A DNA stretch of 10,740 bases, from contig PNNU01000077.1 of NCBI GenBank assembly GCA_013824385.1, positions 1 through 10,740 on the forward strand, written 5' to 3'. Origin of the DNA: Anaerolinea sp. (GTDB lineage Bacteria > Chloroflexota > Anaerolineae > Anaerolineales > Anaerolineaceae). The position numbers and the translations under genes were made by a program. Under the pieces are notes generated by a model, which saw nothing but the letters and a program-made list of their open reading frames with translations, searched no databases and was not told where the DNA came from. Of the stretch, positions 1-6,224 are shown in pieces (the stretch's first letter is position 1; every line of letters starts with the position of its first letter).

Positions 1-25
1 AACCCTTTTTCATGAGTGAGTTGAA

Positions 26-295
26 ATGATCCTGGCGAAAGTGATCGGCACGGTGGTGACCACCATTGGCCATCCCGATTTTAAGCACCGAAAGCTGCTG
101 GTCGTTCAGCCGTTGGTAATGGAAGGCGAAAAGGCAGGCGATGATTTCGTAGCGCTGGATGCCACCAATGCCGGCATCGGCGACACAGTATTGATCAACC
201 GCGAAGGCGGGGGAGCACGACAGGTGCTCAAGAACCCCGATGCGCCAATCATTTCGGTCATTGTGGGGATTGTGGATTCAGTCAATATTGAGTAA
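26..295 (+). CDS. EutN/CcmL-family microcompartment vertex protein
   Basis: This 89-aa protein matches the EutN/CcmL/PduN family, whose pentamers cap the vertices of bacterial microcompartment shells. Visible family features are the N-terminal strand MILAKVIGTVV, the KLLVVQPL strand at about residues 23-30, the ALDATNAGIGDTVLI segment at about 43-57, a glycine-rich GGGARQ turn, and the C-terminal VIVGIVDSV. Length is normal for the family. The ATG at 26 overlaps a TGA at 27-29 that closes another + strand reading frame entering from the left edge. This ATGA arrangement suggests it is translationally coupled to an upstream gene, probably shell or enzyme genes of a microcompartment operon outside the window. 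No BMC-domain hexamer gene or cargo enzyme is visible, so the cargo cannot be named. Family assignment is firm; the metabolic role is inference. Confidence 0.9.
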   Translation: MILAKVIGTVVTTIGHPDFKHRKLLVVQPLVMEGEKAGDDFVALDATNAGIGDTVLINREGGGARQVLKNPDAPIISVIVGIVDSVNIE

Positions 296-354
296 TAAAA
301 TGTCAACAACGTACAATAACATTTCTTCCATTGGAATTATTTGAATAATTGATT

Positions 355-386
355 TTATAAAGGCGTATAGCCATACGCCCTTATAA
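355..386. promoter_or_regulatory. Inverted repeat just upstream of the flavin oxidoreductase
   Basis: The arms at 355-368 and 373-386 pair over 13 of 14 positions, with one A/C mismatch (361/380), around a 4-nt loop. The inner core is GGCGTAT/ATACGCC and the outer part is TTATAA/TTATAA. It ends 14 nt before the start codon at 401, and the AAGG that could act as SD overlaps the right arm. No T-run follows, so it does not look like a standard terminator. It could be a dimeric repressor operator, an RNA hairpin limiting translation of the oxidoreductase, or an inefficient terminator or processing site for the microcompartment transcript. Confidence 0.5.
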
Positions 387-400
387 GGTAAGTAGAGCCC

Positions 401-1585
401 ATGACCAATCTCACAAATTCTCCATTCTCCAAAGGCGTTATTGGCAACCTGACCCTGCGCAACCGCATCATCCGTTCAGGGTGTTTTGAGGGTATGTGTC
501 AGGAGGGCAAGATCACGGATGCTCTTATTGAGCATCACCGCCGCGTGGCGCAGGGTGGAGTAGGTATGACCACAGTAGCCTATTGCTCTGTGAGCTATGA
601 CGGACGTGCCTTCGGTCATGAGATGTGGATGCGACCTGAACTTATCCCTGACCTCAAACGCTTGACAGAAGCAGTGCATAAAGAAGGGGCCGCCGCCTCC
701 ATCCAGATCGGGCACTGCGGATTTTTCTCCAATCCAAAAGAGATCGGCAGACGTCCGTTGGGGGCCTCGGTCAAATTCTGTTTGTTTCGGCTCTCCATTT
801 GCGAGGCGATGACAGAAGATCAGATCGCCGAAAAGATCGAAGATTTTGGCAGAACGGCTGAACAGGTGAAAGAAGCCGGCTTTGACGCCGTTGAAATCCA
901 CGCCGGGCACGGATATCTGCTGAGCCAGTTCCTCTCGCCTTGGACCAATCACCGCAAAGACCAATACGGCGGTTCACTTGAAAACAGGCTGCGCTTTCCG
1001 TTGGCGGTCATTCGCCGGGTGCGCCAGGGGGTGGGCGAGGGGTTTCCGATCCTGATCAAAATGAATGCGAGCGACGGCATCCGCGGAGGATTGGAAATTG
1101 AAGAGGCGGTTGTAGTGGCAAAAGCTTTTGAAGCGGCTGGCGCCAGTGCGCTCGTGGCAAGCTGCGGTTTCACAGCTAAAACACCTATTTATATGATGCG
1201 TGGCAGCGTACCGACCAAAGAGATGGCCGCCAACCAGACGGATTGGCTGCTCAGGTTTGGCATGAGCATGTTTGGCTGGTTTATGGTGCAGCGTTACCGT
1301 TTTGATCGTTTATTCCTGCTTAAAGAAGCCACGCAGATCAAAAATGCTGTCAAAATCCCTGTGATCTATATTGGCGGGGTATTGAGACTTGAAGATATTG
1401 AATACGTGCTTTCACGTGGATTTGAGTTTGTAGAAGTGGGGCGCGCCACCGTCCGCGACCCGGATTTTGTGATGAAGATGGAATCAGGAGAAGTGATTGC
1501 TTCAGACTGCGATCAATGCAACCGTTGTATTGCCACCATGGATGCGGGCGGCGTGTATTGCGTTACTGCACGCGAAGGTAAATGA
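401..1585 (+). CDS. Old Yellow Enzyme-family NADH:flavin oxidoreductase
   Basis: This 394-aa FMN-binding TIM barrel belongs to the Old Yellow Enzyme / 2,4-dienoyl-CoA reductase group, which reduces activated C=C bonds with NAD(P)H. In order it shows the N-terminal IGNLTLRNRIIRS motif (about 14-26), QIGHCG (102-107), the active-site stretch EIHAGHGYLLSQFLSP (165-180) with H167, H170 and Y172, the YGGSLENR motif (189-196), and the phosphate-binding IGGV and EVGRA segments near 324-349. At the C-terminus C370, C373, C376 and C387 form a C-x2-C-x2-C-x10-C cluster resembling the 4Fe-4S site of dienoyl-CoA reductases. The flavodoxin-like and NAD(P) domains of full-length dienoyl-CoA reductases are absent. 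An insert at about 255-305 is seen in one subgroup of single-domain members. The substrate is unknown. The gene lies 105 nt after the microcompartment gene on the same strand, so a link to that pathway is possible but unproven. Confidence 0.9.
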   Translation: MTNLTNSPFSKGVIGNLTLRNRIIRSGCFEGMCQEGKITDALIEHHRRVAQGGVGMTTVAYCSVSYDGRAFGHEMWMRPELIPDLKRLTEAVHKEGAAASIQIGHCGFFSNPKEIGRRPLGASVKFCLFRLSICEAMTEDQIAEKIEDFGRTAEQVKEAGFDAVEIHAGHGYLLSQFLSPWTNHRKDQYGGSLENRLRFPLAVIRRVRQGVGEGFPILIKMNASDGIRGGLEIEEAVVVAKAFEAAGASALVASCGFTAKTPIYMMRGSVPTKEMAANQTDWLLRFGMSMFGWFMVQRYRFDRLFLLKEATQIKNAVKIPVIYIGGVLRLEDIEYVLSRGFEFVEVGRATVRDPDFVMKMESGEVIASDCDQCNRCIATMDAGGVYCVTAREGK

Positions 1586-1611
1586 GTTTTAGCTCGTAAT
1601 TTGCATAATTA

Positions 1612-1645
1612 AAATCCCGATTTTCCTATATCGGGATTTGTTTTA
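1612..1645 (+). terminator. Intrinsic terminator after the oxidoreductase
   Basis: A perfect 10-bp stem (1612-1621 with 1630-1639, AAATCCCGAT/ATCGGGATTT) encloses an 8-nt loop and is followed by GTTTTATCTTTT. It lies 27 nt after the stop codon of the flavin oxidoreductase and separates that gene from the response regulator. Confidence 0.8.
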
Positions 1646-1663
1646 TCTTTTGATTTATTATTA

Positions 1664-1669
1664 TATAAT
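1664..1669 (+). promoter_or_regulatory. Candidate -10 box for the response regulator
   Basis: A perfect TATAAT lies 42 nt upstream of the TTG start, in a very A/T-rich stretch directly after the terminator. No good -35 hexamer is found at 16-18 nt (the positions read roughly TTTTAT), so the call rests on the -10 alone. An A/T-rich region produces such hexamers by chance. Confidence 0.35.
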
Positions 1670-1710
1670 CTTTATATCTACAAATAAAAAATGCGTTAAA
1701 TGAGGAAGAC

Positions 1711-2478
1711 TTGGACAGCATTGATGTGTTGCTCGTGGATGATGATGAAGTAATCGTAACAACCCTTGAAAGGTGTTTACGACGGGAAAACTTTACCGTC
1801 AAAACAGCACACTCAGGTATGCAAGCTCTGCAGCTGCTTCGTAGGCAAACTCCAAAAGTTATATTGTTGGATGTCATGATGCCCGGTATGGACGGTTATG
1901 AAGTTTGCCGTGAGATTCGTGCAGATAAAAAAATGTCTACGCTGCCAGTCATCTTTCTAACGGCAAAAACGACTGAAGCCGACCATATAGCCGGGTTTAA
2001 AGCGGGCGGGGACGACTATATTAATAAACCTTTCAACAGCGAAGAACTGGTTTTGCGTCTTAGGGCAATGATTCGACGTACCATGGATCAAAAGAAATCC
2101 AGCCGCAGAAGCAAAGACGACTCGCGGGTGCACGAATCTAAATTGTTTGACCACAGCCGGGTTTCACAGCCGGTTATTGAACTAAAAGGTTTTAAACTTA
2201 ATATTCTTACCTTTGAACTGCTCTTACCCAACAGCAAGAAATTATTGCTCACACCCATCCAATTTGATTTGCTTTTTAATTTTATGACGCATCCTGGAGA
2301 TATCTTCTCTCCATCTTCATTATTGAGCATTATCTGGGATTATCCCCCCGAGACAGGAAGTTCTGATCTGGTGCGGGTGCACATTAAAAACCTGCGCATG
2401 CGCATTGAAGAAGATCCAACTTGTCCGGCATTTATTGAAACGATTCCAGGTTACGGATATACGATTCGATCTGAGTAA
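1711..2478 (+). CDS. OmpR/PhoB-family two-component response regulator
   Basis: This 255-aa protein has an N-terminal receiver domain (about 1-120) and a C-terminal winged-helix DNA-binding domain (about 160-255). Receiver residues are all present: acidic pocket D10/D11, phospho-acceptor D54 in LLDVMMPGMDG, T84 and K106 in NKPF. The effector half ends with RVHIKNLRMRIEEDP and the IPGYGYTIR wing typical of OmpR-type proteins. A charged, serine-rich linker of about 40 residues joins the domains and is longer than in many family members. The start is TTG at 1711, preceded by GAGGA at 1702-1706; the upstream ATG at 1691 meets a stop after one codon. No histidine kinase is encoded nearby, so it is an orphan in this window, and its signal and targets cannot be read from sequence. 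Terminators on both sides suggest a single-gene transcript. Confidence 0.92.
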   Translation: MDSIDVLLVDDDEVIVTTLERCLRRENFTVKTAHSGMQALQLLRRQTPKVILLDVMMPGMDGYEVCREIRADKKMSTLPVIFLTAKTTEADHIAGFKAGGDDYINKPFNSEELVLRLRAMIRRTMDQKKSSRRSKDDSRVHESKLFDHSRVSQPVIELKGFKLNILTFELLLPNSKKLLLTPIQFDLLFNFMTHPGDIFSPSSLLSIIWDYPPETGSSDLVRVHIKNLRMRIEEDPTCPAFIETIPGYGYTIRSE

Positions 2479-2481
2479 ATC

Positions 2482-2517
2482 AAAAAGAGGAAACCGAATA
2501 AAGGTTTCCTCTTTTTT
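2482..2517. terminator. Bidirectional intrinsic terminator between convergent genes
   Basis: The arms at 2482-2495 and 2503-2516 pair perfectly over 14 bp with a 7-nt loop. The GAGGAAACC core is flanked by an A-tract on the left and a T-tract on the right, so each strand presents a stem followed by U residues. It lies between the response regulator (+) and the membrane protein gene (-), which converge here, and should serve both. Confidence 0.88.
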
Positions 2518-2532
2518 GTAATACTTTCGTCT

Positions 2533-2928
2533 CTAGTCGTCATCCAAACGGGGTTTATCAATTTTCATACAAAATGCCAGAATGACAACACCAAGTGCAA
2601 CAGGAATATACCAAAATTCGGTATATTTGAGCAATTCAGGATCAGAAAGGATCTTGATGCCGAAAAGGGTCATATTGTTGTACATGATCACGCCAGCAAT
2701 CATAATCAAGACACCAACGGCAACAAAGAACCAGCTATTTACGCCAAAAGGAGGTGAGCCTGGTTGTGCAGCAGGCAGTGCAGCTCCCTTGGAACGTCCG
2801 TTCACTTTGCGGCGTTTTAATGCATATTCTCTTTCATAGCGTTTCTTTTGACCACGCAAAATAGCCATTCTCAAATAAAAGAACACCATTGAAACAATAA
2901 CAACAATTACTCCAGTTGTAATTTTCAT
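2533..2928 (-). CDS. Small three-helix membrane protein, function unknown
   Basis: I do not recognise a family. The 131-aa product has three hydrophobic segments: about 4-24 (rich in V, I and F), about 65-87 (WFFVAVGVLIMIAGVIMY) and about 106-124 (IPVALGVVILAFCM). Between the first two lies a strongly basic stretch, RGQKKRYEREYALKRRK, followed by an Ala/Pro-rich linker; by the positive-inside rule this loop is probably cytoplasmic. The tail is acidic (RLDDD). I chose the ATG at 2928, which forms a TAATG overlap with the stop of the upstream gene. A GTG at 2940 would add four residues and lie inside that gene. It is the last gene of the three-gene - strand unit and probably depends on translation of its neighbour. 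A role as partner or anchor of that neighbour is a guess from position only. Confidence 0.75.
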   Translation of the reverse strand: MKITTGVIVVIVSMVFFYLRMAILRGQKKRYEREYALKRRKVNGRSKGAALPAAQPGSPPFGVNSWFFVAVGVLIMIAGVIMYNNMTLFGIKILSDPELLKYTEFWYIPVALGVVILAFCMKIDKPRLDDD

Positions 2929-3431
2929 TATTTCCACCACGCTTTCTTGGTTTGAATTTTTGATTTTACGATACGTTTGAAATCCTGTTTGGTTGGGGTT
3001 AACCCGACACCACGCAAGCGATAATTTCCACTGGGGGTCAGGTAACCAAAACTTGTTTTATGTTCTTCTTTGCATGAGTCATCACGTATGAGAGCAAAGG
3101 CCGTGGTGGTCGGAATTCGAATCCACAAGAAGCGTCTTTCGGGTTTGGCGATAAATCCGAGGAAATAAGGCTCCTCATTTTCTTTAGGAGTGGGCAGGGT
3201 GATGATAACAAGTTTGGTTTTTGCATCCAGTTGTTCAATTTCGAAGGCCAACCCACCGGAGGACAATCTTTTTTCTTGAGGTAAACGATCTCCGACGTGA
3301 TTCCACCAAAATTGAAGAAACTTTATGCCATCTTTGTCCAGGTATTTCATGAATTGATTGGTTTGGCTATGAAAGAGGACAGGAAGAGCTTCCATTCCAA
3401 AATTGTAGTGAAGGCTTTTATTTTTTTCCAT
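2928..3431 (-). CDS. Hypothetical soluble protein, 167 aa
   Basis: No family recognised. The 167-aa protein has no signal peptide or hydrophobic segment and looks cytoplasmic. It is rich in aromatic and basic residues, with a tryptophan pair in FLQFWWNHVGD near residues 40-50, predicted strand-rich stretches in the middle (KLVIITLPTP; YFLGFIAKPERRFLWIRIP), and a very basic C-terminus ending KKAWWK. The start codon lies 2 nt after the stop of the NmrA-like gene, with GGAG a little over ten nt upstream. Its stop overlaps the next start by one base (TAATG). The tight packing indicates co-transcription with both neighbours. Coding is supported by an uninterrupted frame filling the gap between two coupled genes. 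Confidence 0.75.
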   Translation of the reverse strand: MEKNKSLHYNFGMEALPVLFHSQTNQFMKYLDKDGIKFLQFWWNHVGDRLPQEKRLSSGGLAFEIEQLDAKTKLVIITLPTPKENEEPYFLGFIAKPERRFLWIRIPTTTAFALIRDDSCKEEHKTSFGYLTPSGNYRLRGVGLTPTKQDFKRIVKSKIQTKKAWWK

Positions 3432-3433
3432 GG

Positions 3434-4297
3434 TTATCGTTCATCTCCAGAAGTTGAAATACGAGCAAGGAATTGCGTAAAGGTTGTGGGTTTTTCTCCG
3501 AGCAAGAATTCAAGAATGGAGGAATTACCCACAAATCCAAATTTATCATAGTATTCAAACATTTTAATCAGTATTTTTATTTGAGAGCCATCCATGCCAG
3601 AGGCTTTCGCGGTGTTTTCCCATTCAGTTCGAATTTGTTCAACAGCTTGAACGGGTTTATTTATAGATAGACTAATTTGATTTGCAACTTCTTTTTGCGT
3701 GAGCGGTTCAGGGCCAGCCAATTCATAGATGGCACGTTCGTGGCCTGTTTCTGTTAAGATTTTTGTTGCCACTTTGGCGATATCTTCAAGGTCAACAATA
3801 CTGATGGGTGTATCTACGTGGTAAGGAACAGAGAAATAGCCTGTCAAAATCTTTTGCCATCCTCCGAGAATATTCTGCATATAGGCACAGGGCTGCAAGA
3901 TGGTATATTCCAAACCGCTGGTGAAAAGTGTTTCTTCCATGCGCATTTTTTGCCAATGATGAGGCATTACCTCAATCTGCGGGTGGAGTACAGAATGGTA
4001 AACAAAATGGCTTACTTGTTGTTGTCTGGCTACCTGAATGAGGTCTTTGCCAATGGATAACTCGTCAGGAGATACATTTGGGGCAATATAATAAATACGG
4101 TCAATACCGAAAATGGCTTTCGCTATTGCGGCGTGATCGGTGAGATCTCCAATCATTGCTTCTGAGCAGCCCAGAGATATCACTTTATCAGCTTGTTTCT
4201 CGTTTCGAACAAGGCATCTTACTGCGGCACCTTTAATTGCCAGATGCTTAAGAATGGTTGTTCCGGTTTTCCCTGCCGCGCCTGTAAGTAAAATCAT
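3434..4297 (-). CDS. NmrA-like NAD(P)-binding atypical SDR protein
   Basis: This 287-aa Rossmann-fold protein resembles NmrA / NAD(P)H-quinone oxidoreductase-type atypical short-chain dehydrogenases. The dinucleotide-binding loop TGAAGKTG (5-12) holds G6-x2-G9-x2-G12, followed by VRCLVRN, where the arginine often favours NADP(H). GDLTD and the later FVYHSVLHP and YTILQPCAYMQN segments fit NmrA-family order. I see no classical Tyr-x3-Lys catalytic pair, as expected for this group, whose members act as redox sensors or as quinone or sugar reductases. Length is typical (about 280-300). AAGGA lies upstream of the ATG. It is the first gene of a three-gene unit with two unrecognised proteins. Whether it is an enzyme or a sensor cannot be decided from sequence. 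Confidence 0.85.
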   Translation of the reverse strand: MILLTGAAGKTGTTILKHLAIKGAAVRCLVRNEKQADKVISLGCSEAMIGDLTDHAAIAKAIFGIDRIYYIAPNVSPDELSIGKDLIQVARQQQVSHFVYHSVLHPQIEVMPHHWQKMRMEETLFTSGLEYTILQPCAYMQNILGGWQKILTGYFSVPYHVDTPISIVDLEDIAKVATKILTETGHERAIYELAGPEPLTQKEVANQISLSINKPVQAVEQIRTEWENTAKASGMDGSQIKILIKMFEYYDKFGFVGNSSILEFLLGEKPTTFTQFLARISTSGDER

Positions 4298-4352
4298 AAC
4301 AATTGGAAATCCTTTTTAGGATTTTTCTGTTGAAAATTATAACCCAAGTGAT

Positions 4353-4399
4353 AATAAAACGCTCCCCGAAGAGCGTTAACACCAAGGGGAGCGTTTATT
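4353..4399 (-). terminator. Hairpin with two alternative pairings after the permease
   Basis: The long stem pairs 4357-4367 with 4386-4396 (AAACGCTCCCC/GGGGAGCGTTT), extended by AAT/ATT after one bulge, around an 18-nt loop. On the - strand it is followed by TATTATC, a modest U-rich tail. It lies about 23 nt beyond the permease stop, so termination of that transcript is the likely job. Within the loop a second GAGCGTT (4371-4377) can pair with AACGCTC (4358-4364) instead, making a compact hairpin with a 6-nt loop. The two structures exclude each other. Confidence 0.65.
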
Positions 4400-4421
4400 C
4401 TAAACAAGTTTTTGGTGCAGA

Positions 4422-5840
4422 TTACTGAAGAACGTCAGTGGCACGAATCTTCGGTGGTTTGATGAACACGAAGAGAAGGTTCACAAGGATGCCGAAGACG
4501 GCGGCTGCTGCAATCGCAGGCCAACCGAAGGGGAAGACACTCTTCAACAGAGGAATAGGCAGATTGCCGCCGTATCCAATGTTGCCGCCGATACCGACGA
4601 CCAGGATCAAGGCCACGATGGCCAATTTTCCGGGATCGAAGAGATCGACTTTTTCAGCCATCATCAGGGCGATACCTTGCACGCCAATGACACCATACAA
4701 ATAGATGGCCAAACCACCGGTGACGGCAGTCGGGATGCTATAGATGACATCGCGGAGGGGTCCGATGAAGCCCAAAACCACAGCAATAACACCAGCGGTG
4801 ATCAAAGCGGGGCCGGAGTAGTTGCGGGTGATGACCATGAGGGAGTTGTTTTCACCGTAATTGGTGCCAGCGGTGGAGCCAAAGAGGCCATTGACCATGT
4901 CGTTCAAACCATCAAGCATCAGGTTGAGGCCGATGTGTTTGGAAAGACCGGGTTTTTCGCGGCCTTGTTCTTCAGCCAGATGGTCAACATACAGACCAAT
5001 CTGATAAAGATGGGCAGTGGATTCCGGGATGGTTGCAATAGCCATAACACCAACACCGATTAAGGCGGTGGCGGTTAAAGGACTGTTGAATACCGGGAAG
5101 ACGATCTTTGGCACAGTGATCCAACCGCTCGCGCCGATGGATGAAAAATCAACCAGGCCGATGGGGATGGCAACAACATAACCCAAGATCATGGCTAACA
5201 AGATGGGGAGCATTCCGATGAAGCCCTTACCCTGCAGATAGACAGAGAAGACAACGGCTGCAAGGAAGGTGATGAGGGCAGCAAGCCACCATTTGAGGGT
5301 CGGAGCCATGTTGGCTTCAACGCCGCAGCAGGTTCCGGAGGCCATGGTCAAGGCGGTGTAGGCAAGGCCGATACCGATGATAATGGCGACAGAGCCGGTG
5401 ATTTCAGCGGGCAGAATTTTGTCCAGGCTTTTCTTGCCACCAGTGACGCGGATGAGCAAGCCGATGAGGACATTAATTACACCAGTTACCAAGAAGCCTG
5501 CGGTAACAACTGAAATGGAGGCGGGGGAGGCGACGGCACCGAAAGCTAAATCAGGTTCCAAAACGCCAATGATAGAGGTAACTGCAGCAATGTAGCTGAA
5601 GCTTGAGCCATAGTAAAGGGGAATGTAGGTATTGATCGCGAATTTTGATCCAAGTAATGCGACGATGGTTCCAAAGCCAGTGACGGTCAAAACGGTTGAC
5701 ACATCAAAGTGCATAAGCAGGGCGCACAAAACCGTGGCTGGGAACATGGTCAGCACGTGTTGAAAACCGAGCAAAAGCATTCTGCCGAATGGAGGGGTAT
5801 CTGATGGAAGGTATCCCAACACTTTTGAAGTAGTTGCCAT
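4422..5840 (-). CDS. NCS2-family nucleobase (uracil/xanthine) permease
   Basis: A 472-aa integral membrane protein of the NCS2 / nucleobase-ascorbate transporter family, which imports uracil, xanthine, uric acid or other purines with protons. About 14 hydrophobic segments can be traced. Family marks are the Q27-H28 pair in the first helix (GFQHVLTMFPATVL), YGSSFSYIA (77-85), the TM8 glutamate E273 in ATIPESTAHLYQ, and the signature GTNYGENNSLMVITR with E330 (325-339). Both glutamates match the substrate-binding positions of UraA-type transporters. Length is normal. The ATG follows AAGAAGGAA. It has its own promoter and leader and ends at a hairpin, so it is probably transcribed alone. Its position beside a molybdenum hydroxylase operon on the same strand suggests that it feeds that enzyme, with xanthine or a related purine as the plausible cargo. 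Uracil cannot be excluded from sequence. Confidence 0.9.
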   Translation of the reverse strand: MATTSKVLGYLPSDTPPFGRMLLLGFQHVLTMFPATVLCALLMHFDVSTVLTVTGFGTIVALLGSKFAINTYIPLYYGSSFSYIAAVTSIIGVLEPDLAFGAVASPASISVVTAGFLVTGVINVLIGLLIRVTGGKKSLDKILPAEITGSVAIIIGIGLAYTALTMASGTCCGVEANMAPTLKWWLAALITFLAAVVFSVYLQGKGFIGMLPILLAMILGYVVAIPIGLVDFSSIGASGWITVPKIVFPVFNSPLTATALIGVGVMAIATIPESTAHLYQIGLYVDHLAEEQGREKPGLSKHIGLNLMLDGLNDMVNGLFGSTAGTNYGENNSLMVITRNYSGPALITAGVIAVVLGFIGPLRDVIYSIPTAVTGGLAIYLYGVIGVQGIALMMAEKVDLFDPGKLAIVALILVVGIGGNIGYGGNLPIPLLKSVFPFGWPAIAAAAVFGILVNLLFVFIKPPKIRATDVLQ

Positions 5841-6002
5841 AGGTTTTTTTCCTTCTTTCCTTTGATTAAGTTGTGTGCTTCGATCTATTACTCATTGCAT
5901 GGATTGAACAAAATTTTAAAATACAAGTTTGCCCACACCTAAATTGCAGCACTTTCTATCCGATATGCACCTCCTGGATATATTTTTCTAATCCTGACTT
6001 TT
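5841..6002 (-). promoter_or_regulatory. Leader (5' UTR) of the permease gene, unexplained
   Basis: Between the likely promoter and the permease start lie about 150 nt without a convincing reading frame. It holds the permease SD (AAGAAGGAA) and, about 130 nt further upstream, a full anti-SD complement AGGAGGTG (5968-5975 on the + strand as CACCTCCT). No plausible start codon follows that site: the GTG inside it opens a four-codon frame. Short repeats GGAT/ATCC flank the site and could form small competing hairpins. I compared the region with the purine (xpt-pbuX type) riboswitch consensus and did not find its conserved core. A cis-regulatory leader is possible but unproven. Confidence 0.3.
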
Positions 6003-6030
6003 GATATAAATATGATACATCATTTGTCAA
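6003..6030 (-). promoter_or_regulatory. Likely sigma-70-type promoter for the permease
   Basis: On the - strand a perfect TTGACA (6030-6025) is followed by a 16-nt spacer and TATATC (4 of 6 matches to TATAAT). It points at the permease and sits immediately beyond the hairpin that ends the preceding operon. The -35 match and the position are persuasive; the -10 is mediocre. Confidence 0.6.
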
Positions 6031-6036
6031 GATATT

Positions 6037-6064
6037 ATACGGATGGAATTTCTTCCACCCGTAT
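6037..6064 (-). terminator. Hairpin ending the molybdenum hydroxylase operon
   Basis: The arms 6037-6048 and 6053-6064 pair over 11 of 12 positions (one A/C mismatch) around a 4-nt loop: ATACGG-TGGAA with TTCCA-CCGTAT. It starts 11 nt beyond the stop of the 49-aa gene on the - strand. The bases after it (AATATCTTG) are not a strong U-run, so termination may be partial or factor-dependent. Transcript stabilisation is an alternative. Confidence 0.5.
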
Positions 6065-6074
6065 TATTAACACC

Positions 6075-6224
6075 TTATTTACCTAGAAGTATCGCAATGA
6101 CCGTGATAATCGCGGCTACTGGAATGACGTAGATAAGCATGCGAAATTCGGCAACTTTCATTAATTTTTGCCATGTTGTTTCATTTTTTGTTTCTTCGGT
6201 TTTCTTTTCTACTTCTGTTGACAT
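6075..6224 (-). CDS. 49-aa single-pass membrane protein downstream of coxG
   Basis: This is a small gene with strong signals: TTTGGAGG ends 4 nt before the ATG, and the frame closes with TAA just before a hairpin. The product begins with a highly charged, soluble stalk (MSTEVEKKTEETKNETTWQK) and carries one hydrophobic helix at about 29-47 (MLIYVIPVAAIITVIAILL), ending GK, so it should sit in the membrane with its N-terminus in the cytoplasm. Its first 16 bases overlap the end of the coxG-like gene in the -1 frame, and its SD lies inside that gene, so translation is probably coupled. CoxG of classical CO dehydrogenase operons carries a comparable linker and helix at its own C-terminus, which the CoxG here lacks. 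I infer that this gene supplies the anchor as a separate polypeptide. It is not a family I know by name. Confidence 0.75.
   Translation of the reverse strand: MSTEVEKKTEETKNETTWQKLMKVAEFRMLIYVIPVAAIITVIAILLGK

Noticed and set aside
476..964. 162-aa open frame on the - strand opposite the flavin oxidoreductase
   Set aside because: Antisense to well-conserved OYE motifs, no recognisable family, no start signals.
5858..5960. Leader peptide starting at a GTG near 5950 on the - strand
   Set aside because: The AGGAGGTG site is too far from this GTG (about 17 nt), and the 28-codon frame has no hallmark of an attenuator peptide or known small protein.
5841..6002. Purine (xpt-pbuX type) riboswitch in the permease leader
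   Set aside because: Expected for a xanthine permease, but the conserved loop sequences and three-way junction core were not found by eye.
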